DNA of 13,561 nt, taken from NCBI GenBank assembly GCA_964631965.1, contig CAZWAR010000078.1:1-13561 (forward strand). The letters are read 5' to 3'. The notes beneath the pieces were generated by a model. It saw only the letters and a list, made by a program, of their open reading frames with translations. It made no database searches and was not told where the DNA came from. The stretch's first letter is position 1. Each line of letters begins with the position of its first letter. This DNA comes from CAIQPS01 sp964631965. Its GTDB lineage: Bacteria; Actinomycetota; Thermoleophilia; RBG-16-64-13. The position numbers were made by a program, and so were the translations under genes. Shown one piece after another: positions 1 to 7,742 of the stretch.

Positions 1-1337
1 CCCAGGTCGAGCTGCGTGAACTCCTTCTCGGGTTGTGCCCCCGGTTCTTCCACCCGCGACAGGGTGAGGAGGTCGTCGGTGAGCACCGTCAGCCTCTCTA
101 TCTCGGAGGCCAGCCGCGTCACGAACACGGCCGCCTGCTCCGGGTCCTCACTGAGAGCGTGCTTCAGAGTTCCGGCGAGCAGGGAAAGGCCGGCCAGGGG
201 GGTCTTGAGTTCGTGAGACACATTGGTGGCGAAATCCCGGCGAATGCGATCGGTGGCGAGCCTCTCCGTCTCGTCCCGGATGACGAACATCACGCCTGCA
301 TTCTGTCCGTCTCCGGCATGGAGCGGCACCGCTTCCACGGCGAGCTGCCGGTTGCCGGGCAGGTCGACGACCTCCGTGACCGGCTCCCCGGCTTGTCGCG
401 CCTTGGCCGCCAGAGAGCGGTCGGGGAACGCGCGGGCGAGAACGACCAACGGGCTGCCGAGGTGGTCCACGAGGTCGGTCCGAAGGATGTTCTCCGCCGC
501 AGGATTGGCACGCAGCAGGCGCCCGGTGTCATCCACCACGATGACGCCTTCGCTCATCGCCGCGAGCACCTGGGTGAGGCGTTCCTTCTCCGTCCCCAGT
601 TGGTCGACCTGGCTCTGCAGCTCCTCGGCCATCGCGTTGAGAGACGTCGCCAGGTCGCCGAGTTCGTCCCTGCTCCGCACGCTCGTGCGGAAACCGAGGT
701 CGCCGGAGGCCACGCGGCTCGTCATCGCCTGGAGACGTCCGAGCGGCGAGGTGATGGAACGACTGAAGAGGTAGGCGATCGCCAAGGTGGGCAGCAGGAG
801 GACCGCCCACACGATGAGCGGCACCCTCCATGATGCCGACACCAAGGAGGACACCCGGCTGGCCGGAAGCGCGGTCCGTACGACCCCGGCGGACCACTGC
901 GCGGTGCTCTCGGGCAGGGGTACGGCTACGTACACCTCTTTCTGGCCGAGGGTCGTCGACTGCCGCCGCGCCCGCCCCTCGTTTCCCGCGAGCGCCTGGG
1001 CCACCTCGGGCCGGTGGGCGTGGTTCTCCATGCTTGCAGGATCGGCCACCGAGTCGCCCAGGACGGTCCCGTCGCGGGCGATGAGGGTGAGGCGGACATT
1101 CCCGGCGTCTCCGGCCCGATCCGTCAGCGCCTGCAGGTGCATCGTATCCTGAGAGACGCCGATCTCGGTCTCCTGCTGAAGTACCGCGGCGAACTGCCTG
1201 GCCTGGAGTGACATGTCGTCCTCGAGGCGGTCGAGAGAGACGCCTCGCAGAACGAGAGCGGCCACGAGCGCGACGATGCCGGCGAACACGAGCGTCGTGA
1301 GCGCGAGCGCGAGCGGGGACTTGAAACGGAGACGCAC
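1..1337 (-). CDS. phoR: PhoR-type sensor histidine kinase, C-terminus beyond window edge
   Basis: Membrane sensor kinase that would phosphorylate the regulator encoded just upstream. The leftward frame opens with GTG at 1337, 9 bp after the regulator stop. About 446 residues are visible. In order: a membrane segment at about residues 8-32; an extracytoplasmic sensor stretch of about 140 residues; a second membrane segment at about 172-192; a HAMP linker starting SRSITSPLGRL; a PAS-like domain (MSEGVIVVDDTGRLLRANPA); and the HisKA H-box NVSHELKTPLAG with phospho-acceptor His375. The sequence stops in the second helix of the dimerisation domain, so the ATP-binding domain (N, G1, G2 boxes) lies outside the window. 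TM-sensor-TM-HAMP-PAS-HisKA order, the paired regulator and the adjacent pst operon point to phosphate sensing (PhoR). That specificity is inferred from context; the fold itself is clear. Confidence 0.9.
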   Translation of the reverse strand, partial: MRLRFKSPLALALTTLVFAGIVALVAALVLRGVSLDRLEDDMSLQARQFAAVLQQETEIGVSQDTMHLQALTDRAGDAGNVRLTLIARDGTVLGDSVADPASMENHAHRPEVAQALAGNEGRARRQSTTLGQKEVYVAVPLPESTAQWSAGVVRTALPASRVSSLVSASWRVPLIVWAVLLLPTLAIAYLFSRSITSPLGRLQAMTSRVASGDLGFRTSVRSRDELGDLATSLNAMAEELQSQVDQLGTEKERLTQVLAAMSEGVIVVDDTGRLLRANPAAENILRTDLVDHLGSPLVVLARAFPDRSLAAKARQAGEPVTEVVDLPGNRQLAVEAVPLHAGDGQNAGVMFVIRDETERLATDRIRRDFATNVSHELKTPLAGLSLLAGTLKHALSEDPEQAAVFVTRLASEIERLTVLTDDLLTLSRVEEPGAQPEKEFTQLDL

Positions 1338-1346
1338 GGCTGGACC

Positions 1347-2075
1347 CTACAGAGGAGTCAATCGATAGCCCACGCTTCTCACGGTCTGGAGTTCGACCCC
1401 TGCTCCGATCTGGGCGAGCTTGGTTCGGAGTCGGCGGACGTGGACGTCGAGACTACGTGACGCGGGGAGGTACTTCTGATGCCAAACCCGCTCGACGATC
1501 TCCTCGCGAGGGAACAGGTGCCCGGGGCGGGAGAGGAGCAGCTCGAGAAGGTCGTGTTCCTTCGGGTTGAGGGCCACCTCGCCCCGCGGGGTCTTGATGA
1601 CGTGCGCATCCCGATCGAGCACGAGATCCCCGGTGATGAGGCTTCCCCCGTCGGGGGAAGGAGCCGGTGCCGGTATCCCGGCGGGTGCCCTGCGGAGCCG
1701 CGCCTGGATGCGGGCGAGCAAGAGGTCGATGTCGAAGGGTTTGACGATGTAGTCGTCGGCCCCCAGGTCGAAGCCCTCGAGGATGGTTTCCCGCTCGCTT
1801 CTCGCAGTGAGCATGATGATGGGGAGCGACGGTTTCCGGCGGATGATCTCCCGGCTGGCCGCCATGCCGTCGAGACCCGGGAGCATGAGGTCCATGAGGA
1901 CGAGATCTACGTTCCTGGTGAGAGCCGCGTGAAGGCCGGTGCGCCCGTTGTGTTCCTGCAGGACGTCGTAGCCTGCCCGCCGCAGGTTGTAGGCAACGAG
2001 ATCGGAGATGGTGACATCATCCTCGATCAGAAGTATGCACTTCTTGGTGATCCGAACCCCCAGCCACTTCCACAA
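1347..2075 (-). CDS. phoP: PhoP/PhoB-type OmpR-family response regulator
   Basis: Two-domain transcription factor of 242 residues, the usual length for the OmpR/PhoB class. The N-terminal receiver shows the acidic pocket (IEDD, residues 17-20), phospho-acceptor Asp62 in MDLMLPG, Thr90 in MLTAR and Lys112 in VKPFD. The C-terminal winged helix shows the wing and recognition-helix signature (LNPKEHDLLELLLSRPGHLF, later SRSLDVHVRRLRTKL). The start appears to be TTG at 2075: no ATG or GTG lies in frame before the receiver core, and no Shine-Dalgarno sequence is visible. The start codon touches the first TTAAC repeat of the intergenic PHO box, so the gene may be autoregulated. It is followed after 9 bp by the kinase gene. 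Assignment as the phosphate regulator rests on the divergent pst operon. The name phoB would be equally fair. Confidence 0.92.
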   Translation of the reverse strand: MWKWLGVRITKKCILLIEDDVTISDLVAYNLRRAGYDVLQEHNGRTGLHAALTRNVDLVLMDLMLPGLDGMAASREIIRRKPSLPIIMLTARSERETILEGFDLGADDYIVKPFDIDLLLARIQARLRRAPAGIPAPAPSPDGGSLITGDLVLDRDAHVIKTPRGEVALNPKEHDLLELLLSRPGHLFPREEIVERVWHQKYLPASRSLDVHVRRLRTKLAQIGAGVELQTVRSVGYRLTPL

Positions 2076-2106
2076 TTAACGCGGGTTTAACCGAATGTTA
2101 ACACCC
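2074..2106 (+). promoter_or_regulatory. PHO box: three 11-bp direct repeats
   Basis: TTAAC occurs at 2076, 2087 and 2098, exactly 11 bp apart, giving three units (AATTAACGCGG, GTTTAACCGAA, TGTTAACACCC). Tandem 11-bp half-sites, one helical turn apart, are the known binding pattern of PhoB/PhoP regulators. The site lies between the regulator gene and pstC, and repeats oriented towards pstC fit activation of the pst operon. The third unit ends about 30 bp before the pstC start. Binding is inferred. Confidence 0.8.
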
Positions 2107-2123
2107 GACGGCAGCAACTCGGG

Positions 2124-2129
2124 TAGCCT
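2124..2129 (+). promoter_or_regulatory. Candidate -10 box of pstC, possible leaderless transcript
   Basis: TAGCCT fits the TANNNT pattern of actinobacterial -10 boxes and ends 7 nt before the ATG at 2137. No Shine-Dalgarno sequence precedes that ATG, so transcription could begin at or next to the start codon. No -35 hexamer lies at 17 bp. The PHO box upstream would supply activation, as is usual for PhoB-class promoters. This is weak evidence based on one short match. Confidence 0.4.
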
Positions 2130-2136
2130 CCCGACC

Positions 2137-3123
2137 ATGAGAAGAGGTACCCCCACCATTCCGGCAGCCGCAGGGGCATCCGGCGACTCCGGCACCCCTT
2201 CAATCTGGGCCCGCAGAGGGCTCAGCCGATTTGCGGACCCGGTGTTCGCGACGCTTGCCGCTCTCTGCGGGGTGGTCGTGCTTCTTGTGCTGGCCTACAT
2301 GGTGATCTCCACCACCACGACGGCCCTTCCGGTCTTCCGCTCGCAAGGCATCTCTTTCGTCACCAGCTCCGACTGGGATCCGAGCAACAACGCCTATGGC
2401 GCCCTGTCGTTCATCTACGGGACCGTGGTGACCTCGGTGATCGCACTCGTCATCGCGCTTCCTCTCAGCTTGGGTGTGGCCCTCTTCGTCACCGACTACT
2501 GTCCGAAGCGGCTGCGGCGGCCACTCACCTACGCGGTCGATCTGCTCGCGGCCGTGCCCAGCGTCATCTATGGCCTCTGGGGTCTCTTCGTCCTTCTTCC
2601 CCTGTTTCTCCAACCCGTCTCCGAGTTCCTGGCCAAGTACCTGGGCTGGATACCCATCTTCAACGGGCCGGGCTCGGGACTGTCCCTTTTCGGGGCCGGG
2701 GTGATCCTCGCGATCATGATCATCCCCATCATCACCGCGATCACCCGGGAGGTGATCAGCACCGTTCCGAGCGCGGACCGGCACGCCGCCTACGCTCTGG
2801 GGGCGACTCGCTGGGAGATGATCCGGGCGACCGTCCTTCCGCGCAGCCGGGCCGGCATCGTGGGTGCGGCCATGCTCGGTCTGGGGCGTGCTCTCGGGGA
2901 GACGATCGCCGTGGCCATACTCGTGGGTTCGGCTCCCGTGGTGGATGCCTCCATCGTCAGGCCCGGCTACAGTATGGCAGCCGTCATCGCCAACACCTTC
3001 TCCGAAGCCACCGGGGAGCAGATCAAGGCGCTCGTGGGCATCGGCGTGGTGTTGTTCGTGATGACCATCATCATCAACATGGCCGCTCGCGTGATCGTGT
3101 GGCGGTTCAACCGGACATCATGA
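2137..3123 (+). CDS. pstC: Phosphate ABC transporter permease PstC
   Basis: One of the two membrane subunits of the high-affinity phosphate importer. The protein has 328 residues from ATG 2137. An in-frame ATG at 2095 lies inside the PHO box and would add 14 non-conserved residues, so the later start is preferred. A hydrophobic segment follows a short cytoplasmic tail (ATLAALCGVVVLLVLAYMV), then the binding-protein-dependent permease domain. The cytoplasmic coupling loop that docks on PstB is clear near the C-terminus (ALGATRWEMIRATVLP), followed by GRALGETIAVAILVG, typical of PstC. The stop overlaps the pstA start as ATGA, implying translational coupling. Family and subunit are clear. No pstS precedes it, unlike the commonest pstSCAB order. 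Confidence 0.95.
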   Translation: MRRGTPTIPAAAGASGDSGTPSIWARRGLSRFADPVFATLAALCGVVVLLVLAYMVISTTTTALPVFRSQGISFVTSSDWDPSNNAYGALSFIYGTVVTSVIALVIALPLSLGVALFVTDYCPKRLRRPLTYAVDLLAAVPSVIYGLWGLFVLLPLFLQPVSEFLAKYLGWIPIFNGPGSGLSLFGAGVILAIMIIPIITAITREVISTVPSADRHAAYALGATRWEMIRATVLPRSRAGIVGAAMLGLGRALGETIAVAILVGSAPVVDASIVRPGYSMAAVIANTFSEATGEQIKALVGIGVVLFVMTIIINMAARVIVWRFNRTS

Positions 3124-4082
3124 ACTCCGAGACGAACATGAGTTCCATGTGCTCTTCTGCGATGGAGATGGCGTCCGCGCACACGGAGCGCTGGACGGGC
3201 GGCAAACTTCAGCCCGGCGTATCGTTGCGCGACGTGCGCCCCTCCAGCCGCCGCCTATGGAGGAACAGGCGCAACGCGATCCTCATCGGCCTGGCGACCG
3301 TCATCGTCCTCATCCCGGTCGGCATGATCCTGGCCTACGTCATCGGTAAAGGGCTCCAGCACATGAGCTGGGAGTTCCTCACCAGCTCCGAGCCCTTCAG
3401 TATGCGCAAGGAAGGCGGGGGTTTTCTCAACGGTCTTGTCGGGACCGCCCTCATGGTGGGTATAGCCTCTGCCGTCTCCATCCCCCTGGGTGTCCTCGGG
3501 GCCGTCTACCTGGTGGAGTACGGCAAGAAGAATTGGTTGGCGGCGCTCATCCGCTTCTTCTCGGACGTGATGACCGGAGTGCCGTCGGTGTTCGTGGGTC
3601 TGTTCGTCTACACCGCGCTGGTAGTGAACTACGGCTTCGGTGCGCTGATGGGCGCGGCGGGCCTGGCCGTCATCATGATGCCCATCGTCGTGCGCTCCAC
3701 CGAGGAGATGCTGAAGTTGGTGCCTGTGGAACTGAAGGATGCCGCCTATGCGCTTGGCGCCCCCAAGTGGAAGACCGTGACCAAAGTGATCCTTCCCGCC
3801 GCTCTGCCGGGGATAAGCACCGGAGTGATGCTTGCCGTCGCCCGCGCGGCCGGCGAGACCGCGCCCCTCATCCTCACCGCGCTCGGCTCGTTGCAGCTCA
3901 CTGCGAAGCTCTGGAACACACCAATCTCGGCGCTGCCCCTCCAGATCTTCACGGGAGCGCGCAGTCCCTTCGACGCGGCGCAGGGGCGGGCATGGGCCGG
4001 CGCCCTCGAACTCATCTTCATTGTGCTCATCTTCACGGTAATCGCTCGCATCATCTCCTCAAGGAGCCGTCTCACTCGATGA
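3120..4082 (+). CDS. pstA: Phosphate ABC transporter permease PstA
   Basis: Second membrane subunit of the phosphate importer, 320 residues. ATG 3120 overlaps the pstC stop by 4 nt and is favoured over an ATG 21 nt upstream inside pstC. The N-terminus is a long hydrophilic stretch of about 50 residues rich in Met and Ser, then the first membrane helix (AILIGLATVIVLIPVGMIL). The permease core includes FFSDVMTGVPSVFVGLFVY, and the PstB-docking loop ALGAPKWKTVTKVILPAALP is followed by ARAAGETAPLILTA, a PstA hallmark. Its stop overlaps pstB by the same ATGA arrangement. The hydrophilic N-terminal extension is slightly longer than in many PstA proteins; otherwise nothing is unusual. Confidence 0.95.
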   Translation: MNSETNMSSMCSSAMEMASAHTERWTGGKLQPGVSLRDVRPSSRRLWRNRRNAILIGLATVIVLIPVGMILAYVIGKGLQHMSWEFLTSSEPFSMRKEGGGFLNGLVGTALMVGIASAVSIPLGVLGAVYLVEYGKKNWLAALIRFFSDVMTGVPSVFVGLFVYTALVVNYGFGALMGAAGLAVIMMPIVVRSTEEMLKLVPVELKDAAYALGAPKWKTVTKVILPAALPGISTGVMLAVARAAGETAPLILTALGSLQLTAKLWNTPISALPLQIFTGARSPFDAAQGRAWAGALELIFIVLIFTVIARIISSRSRLTR

Positions 4083-4873
4083 ACGACGCCGCCGAACCTT
4101 TCGTCTTCAGCGTCCGCAACCTCAGCGTGCACTACGGGAGCACGGTTGCGCTCAAGGACGTGAACATGGAGATCCGGCCCCGCCGGATCACCGCTATCAT
4201 CGGCCCCTCCGGCTGTGGCAAGAGCACGCTCATCCGCTGCTTCAACCGCATGAACGAACTCATCCCCGGCACCAAGGTCGGGGGCGAGATCCTCTACCAT
4301 GGGCAGGACATCTACGGTCCGGGTGTCGACCCGGTGGTAGTCCGCCGCCACATCGGGATGGTGTTCCAGCGCCCCAATCCGTTCCCCAAATCCGTATACG
4401 ACAACGTCGCTTTCGGAGCGAAGATCAACGGCTACAAGGGCGACATGGACGAACTGGTGGAGCGTTGCCTGCGCCGCGCGGCTCTGTGGGACGAAGTGAA
4501 AACCGGCCTCAAGAAGAGCGCGCTCGATCTGTCGGGCGGGCAGCAGCAGCGCCTCTGCATCGCCCGGGCGATCGCCGTGGAGCCGGACGTCATCCTCATG
4601 GACGAGCCCGCCTCCGCCCTCGATCCCATAGCCACGGTACGCATCGAAGACCTTATGCAGGAACTCAAACAGGACTATTCAATTGTTATCGTGACGCACA
4701 ACATGCAGCAGGCCGCCCGCGTATCCGACGAGACTGCGTTCCTCTACACCGAAGTGGACGAGGCAACCGCCAAACGGTGGGGCATCCTGGTGGAGTTCGG
4801 CGAGACCAGCCAGATATTCACCAGGCCCCAGGACAAACGTACTGAGGACTACGTCTCGGGCCGCTTCGGCTAG
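4079..4873 (+). CDS. pstB: Phosphate ABC transporter ATPase PstB
   Basis: Cytoplasmic ATPase that powers phosphate uptake through PstC-PstA. The protein has 264 residues, within the family range. Motifs: Walker A GPSGCGKST (residues 42-50), Q-loop FQRPNPFP (97-104), ABC signature LSGGQ (151-155), Walker B VILMDEP (171-177), D-loop SALD, and switch His207 in VTHNM. The sequence FNRMNELIPG after Walker A and the FQRPNPFPKS stretch are characteristic of PstB rather than other importers. ATG 4079 overlaps the pstA stop (ATGA), indicating coupled translation. All ATPase residues are present. Confidence 0.97.
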   Translation: MNDAAEPFVFSVRNLSVHYGSTVALKDVNMEIRPRRITAIIGPSGCGKSTLIRCFNRMNELIPGTKVGGEILYHGQDIYGPGVDPVVVRRHIGMVFQRPNPFPKSVYDNVAFGAKINGYKGDMDELVERCLRRAALWDEVKTGLKKSALDLSGGQQQRLCIARAIAVEPDVILMDEPASALDPIATVRIEDLMQELKQDYSIVIVTHNMQQAARVSDETAFLYTEVDEATAKRWGILVEFGETSQIFTRPQDKRTEDYVSGRFG

Positions 4874-4902
4874 AGGGCTCGGGAGAAGGGCGACGTGAGA
4901 CC

Positions 4903-5553
4903 ATGAGGGATGCCTTCCACAAGGAGCTCGAGGCTCTCGATCAAGAGATTGTGCGGATGGGTGCGCTCGTCGAGAAGACCACCGCGGACGCGACCTCCGC
5001 GCTCGTCGAATGCGACAAGGCTCAGGCGAAGCGGGTCATGGACGGCGACGACGATATCGACGGGATGTTCCTGGATATCGAGAAACGCTGTCTCACCCTC
5101 ATGGCCCAGCAGGCCCCCGTGGCCGGCGATCTCCGTCTCATCGTGGCCATCCTCCGGGTTAATAGCGACCTGGAACGGGTCGGAGACCTTGCATACAACA
5201 TCGCGAAGCTCGTGCACCTGGAAGATTTCTGCGAACCGCATCCGAAAGCCGTCAAGTCGCTGGTCTCCGAGCTCGGCCAAGCTGCAGGCCGCCTGATGAG
5301 CAGTGCCATCGACGCGTGGGCCAGCAAGGACTTCGAGGCGGCTGCCGGCCTGACCGATCAGGACGACACTGTCGACGATCTCCATGCGCAACTCATCCAG
5401 AAGCTGCTGGAACTCAACGACGGTGATGCCATATCCTCGGCCATCCGGCTCTCGATGATCGGCCGCTACTTCGAGCGCATAGCCGACCATGCCGTGAATG
5501 TGGGCGAACTCGTCTGCTACTACGTCACGGGAGACGAGGCCCACCTAGGCTGA
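4903..5553 (+). CDS. phoU: Phosphate signalling protein PhoU
   Basis: PhoU links Pst transporter state to PhoR activity and represses the regulon when phosphate is plentiful. The protein has 216 residues, the normal size, and is all-helical. It contains two PhoU repeats, each with the metal-contacting signature: ERVGDLAYN at residues 91-99 and ERIADHAVN at 191-199, exactly 100 residues apart. The gene follows pstB by 29 bp, preceded by a purine-rich stretch GGGAGAAGGG ending 12 nt before the ATG, so it is probably the last gene of the pst operon. The downstream gene converges from the other strand with only 10 bp between the two stop codons; a weak CAGGC/GCCTG inverted repeat there could act for both. 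Confidence 0.95.
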   Translation: MRDAFHKELEALDQEIVRMGALVEKTTADATSALVECDKAQAKRVMDGDDDIDGMFLDIEKRCLTLMAQQAPVAGDLRLIVAILRVNSDLERVGDLAYNIAKLVHLEDFCEPHPKAVKSLVSELGQAAGRLMSSAIDAWASKDFEAAAGLTDQDDTVDDLHAQLIQKLLELNDGDAISSAIRLSMIGRYFERIADHAVNVGELVCYYVTGDEAHLG

Positions 5554-5563
5554 TGGGCAGGCT

Positions 5564-6334
5564 TCACCCGGCCTGAGCCACTCCCAGGTACCGCCCGAAC
5601 CACTCCCGGGCGAGCCGGGAGACCTCGGCCAGCGTGCCCGGCTCTTCGAACAGGTGGGTGGCGCCGGGAATGATCCGCAGCTCTTTGGGGGCGGATATCT
5701 CCTCCAGGGCGCGCTGGTTCATCCCGATGACCGCGTGGTCCTCGCCCCCCACGAGCAGTAAGGTGGGGGCTTTCACGCGGGGAAGGTCTTCAAGAGCAAG
5801 GTCCGGGCGGCCGCCACGGGAGACCACCGCCCCAACGAGGGCGGGCCGGTTCGCGAAATGGGCCGCCGCCCGCAGAGCGGCGGCGGCGCCTGTACTGGCT
5901 CCGAAGTAGCCGAGGCTTAGGCCGGCGGTTTCTCTGTCGCGGAAGAGCCACTCGGTGACGCCGACGACCCGCTCGGTCAAGAGCGGGATGTCGAAGCGCA
6001 ATTCTCCCGTGTACTGGTCGATGTTCTCCTCCTCTTCGGACAGGAGGTCGAACAGCAGGGTGGAAAGACCACCGGACTGCAGATCCCGGGCGACCGCCCG
6101 GTTGCGGGAACTGAAGCGGCTGCTGCCACTCCCGTGGACGAACAGCACCAAGCCGGTGCTGCCCGGGACGAGCTCCAGATCGCCCTTCAGCGTCACTTCT
6201 CCGAGAGTGATCTCGACCGCGCGACTCTCCGAAACTTCGCCCGTCATGCCTCGAGTCGCTGCGCTCGGGGCCGGTTCCTTCGCGGAGCGACCGGTTCCGC
6301 CTTTAGCGGGACGGGCATCAGCTCCGGCGGACAC
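5564..6334 (-). CDS. Dienelactone-hydrolase-like alpha/beta hydrolase
   Basis: Serine hydrolase of 256 residues with the alpha/beta fold. The oxyanion strand LVLFVHGSGSS is at about 62-72, nucleophile elbow GASTG with Ser147, acid Asp199 in GGEDH, and His227 in PGATHLFEEPG. The start is taken as GTG 6334 because AAAGGA sits 5 nt before it. An ATG at 6247 has AGG only one base away and would remove a 29-residue low-complexity Ala/Gly/Pro-rich leader. The GTG start overlaps the end of the upstream phosphoribosyltransferase gene by 17 bp in a different frame, so the two are co-translated. Some actinobacteria (Rv0571c of M. tuberculosis, from memory) carry these two domains in one protein, and the leader looks like the remnant of such a linker. 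The substrate is unknown; the catalytic triad is clear. Confidence 0.82.
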   Translation of the reverse strand: MSAGADARPAKGGTGRSAKEPAPSAATRGMTGEVSESRAVEITLGEVTLKGDLELVPGSTGLVLFVHGSGSSRFSSRNRAVARDLQSGGLSTLLFDLLSEEEENIDQYTGELRFDIPLLTERVVGVTEWLFRDRETAGLSLGYFGASTGAAAALRAAAHFANRPALVGAVVSRGGRPDLALEDLPRVKAPTLLLVGGEDHAVIGMNQRALEEISAPKELRIIPGATHLFEEPGTLAEVSRLAREWFGRYLGVAQAG

Positions 6335-7043
6335 GGGTTTCCTTTCCAGACCTGCCGGCCAGGCGCTCGTCGGTCCGCCTCGTCGCCGACTCGAGCTCGC
6401 GTGCCGAAGCTGCTGTGCGCAGGAGATCGATCACCTCGGCATCGCCGGTCTGGGAGAAATCGACATACCACTGACCCACGCCGAAGAACGGCTCTGGGGT
6501 CATCACGCACACGGCTTCGTCGACCTCCCGGCGCAGATCGCTACAGGTGGTCGCGGGGGCGGTGGGGACGGCCATCGTTATCCAGCGGGGCTGGTGCCCA
6601 TTGAGGGAGCGGATGGCAGTGCGCATACTCGCCCCCGTCGCCAGGCCATCGTCCACCAGGATCGCCGTCTTGTCCTGCAGCTCGAGTGGCGGCCGGTCCC
6701 CCCGGTACAATGTCTCTCGCCGGTCGAGTTCGATGCGCTCCCTTTCCGTCACCGCGTCGATCTCGTCCTGGGTGAGGCCGATCTCCCTGACCACGTCGTC
6801 GTTCAGCACCCGCACCCCGCCGCTGGCTATCGCGCCGAACGCCAGTTCCTCGTGTCCGGGGACCCCCAGTTTACGGACCACGTATACGTCGAGGGGGGCC
6901 TGAAGAGCCATCGCCACCTCGAAAGCCACCACCACGCCTCCCCGGGGAAGCCCAAGGATGACGACATCGAGACGGGTGCGGTATTCGGCCAAGGCGTCGG
7001 CCAAAGCGTGGCCCGCATCGTGGCGATCGGCGAACACTCTCAT
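6318..7043 (-). CDS. Phosphoribosyltransferase-domain protein (COG1926-like)
   Basis: Protein of 241 residues with a type I phosphoribosyltransferase fold. The PRPP-binding loop ILVDDGLATGASM spans residues 128-140, and the N-terminal core has VVILGLPRGGVVVAFEVA (28-45) and VRKLGVPGHEELAFGAIA (57-74), both typical of this family. ATG 7043 is chosen because GGGGGAAGG lies 6 nt upstream; the 37 extra residues available further upstream look non-coding. The family lacks a well-established substrate, so the reaction (transfer or release of phosphoribosyl groups) is not specified by the sequence. It overlaps the hydrolase gene downstream by 17 bp, forming a two-gene unit. It is divergent from the lipoprotein gene across a 122-bp spacer in which I see no convincing promoter. 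Confidence 0.85.
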   Translation of the reverse strand: MRVFADRHDAGHALADALAEYRTRLDVVILGLPRGGVVVAFEVAMALQAPLDVYVVRKLGVPGHEELAFGAIASGGVRVLNDDVVREIGLTQDEIDAVTERERIELDRRETLYRGDRPPLELQDKTAILVDDGLATGASMRTAIRSLNGHQPRWITMAVPTAPATTCSDLRREVDEAVCVMTPEPFFGVGQWYVDFSQTGDAEVIDLLRTAASARELESATRRTDERLAGRSGKETRVRRS

Positions 7044-7165
7044 TTGCGGCCTTCCCCCGCTCCGGGGTATCTGGACTACCAGCCCAAGTACCCGAGAGGC
7101 CGTGGGTGTAATCGAGCCGCAATGGGTATGAGCTGCGCAGATGGAGTCTAACAAGGGGGCTTCTG

Positions 7166-7639
7166 ATGAGTAGGTCCATGGGCAGAGCGGAGGGTCGGAA
7201 CTCGCCGACCACGATCATCTTCTTCGTGGTAGCGGTGGTGGTGGCAGCAGCGGTGGTCACCATGGCGGCGGGTTGTGGGTCGTCTCCCTCGGAGGAGAGC
7301 AGTGAGAGCGTCACCACACAGAGTACCTCCATTGGGTTGACCACCCTCGTCACGGAGGCGTCCGGAGCGGACGAGCAGGGATCCGGGGCCACTGTGGTGG
7401 TCAAGAACGGCGTGCTCGACCCCACGGAGCTGGTGGTGCCTGTCGGCACGGCGGTCACCTTCGAAGATATGGACGACGACACGACACGCACCTACCATTT
7501 CGTGTCCAAAGACGGCAGCTTCGACACGGGGGTGCTCGGGCAGGGCGGTAGCTACACCATCACGTTCCAGAAGGCCGAGACCATCGATTACTACGACAAG
7601 GGCGACCCAAGCATCACCGGCCGGGTCATCATCCAGTAG
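7166..7639 (+). CDS. Cupredoxin-like lipoprotein with degenerate copper site
   Basis: Small exported protein of 157 residues. ATG 7166 follows AAGGGGG by 7 nt. A hydrophobic signal (residues 16-35) ends in a lipobox-like AAGC with Cys37, so it is probably lipid-anchored outside the membrane. A Ser/Thr-rich linker (about 39-73) leads to a single beta-rich domain matching cupredoxins: LDPTELVVPVGTAVTFED, TYHFVSKDGSFDTGVL, YTITFQKAETIDYYD. The usual pattern in this family has His in the first strand, then Cys, His and Met spaced by 3 residues near the C-terminus. Here the first His is kept (His111), but the other three positions read Asp144, Asp147 and Ile150. Copper binding of the normal kind is therefore unlikely. 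Function is unknown; the fold call is good. Confidence 0.8.
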   Translation: MSRSMGRAEGRNSPTTIIFFVVAVVVAAAVVTMAAGCGSSPSEESSESVTTQSTSIGLTTLVTEASGADEQGSGATVVVKNGVLDPTELVVPVGTAVTFEDMDDDTTRTYHFVSKDGSFDTGVLGQGGSYTITFQKAETIDYYDKGDPSITGRVIIQ

Positions 7640-7669
7640 CCGAGCCGTGTGCGGTCGCCTACCTCATGT

Positions 7670-7684
7670 GGTGGGTGGCCCACC
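7670..7684 (+). terminator. Hairpin after the lipoprotein gene, no U tract
   Basis: GGTGGG and CCCACC form a perfect 6-bp stem around TGG, 30 bp after the lipoprotein stop. No T-run follows, so a classical intrinsic terminator is not supported. It could still slow polymerase or protect the 3' end. Confidence 0.25.
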
Positions 7685-7742
7685 TCCGTCGATGGGCCCC
7701 TCAAGAAACCAGACGACGTAGCGGCGCCGCCTACCGGGGCGG

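Noticed and set aside
33..833. Rightward open frame of 266 codons at the window start
   Set aside because: The leftward frame holds an unmistakable HisKA H-box, PAS and HAMP sequence; the rightward frame is a shadow.
2095..2136. Upstream ATG for pstC
   Set aside because: It lies inside the third PHO-box repeat and adds 14 residues with no family similarity.
3099..3119. Upstream ATG for pstA
   Set aside because: It lies inside pstC; the ATG at 3120 forms the ATGA overlap also seen between pstA and pstB.
5554..5576. Bidirectional terminator between phoU and the hydrolase gene
   Set aside because: Only a 5-bp stem with an 8-nt loop and no U tract; too weak to list as a feature.
7044..7165. 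Divergent promoters between the phosphoribosyltransferase and lipoprotein genes
   Set aside because: Several weak -10-like hexamers exist but none pairs with a -35 box at a normal distance.
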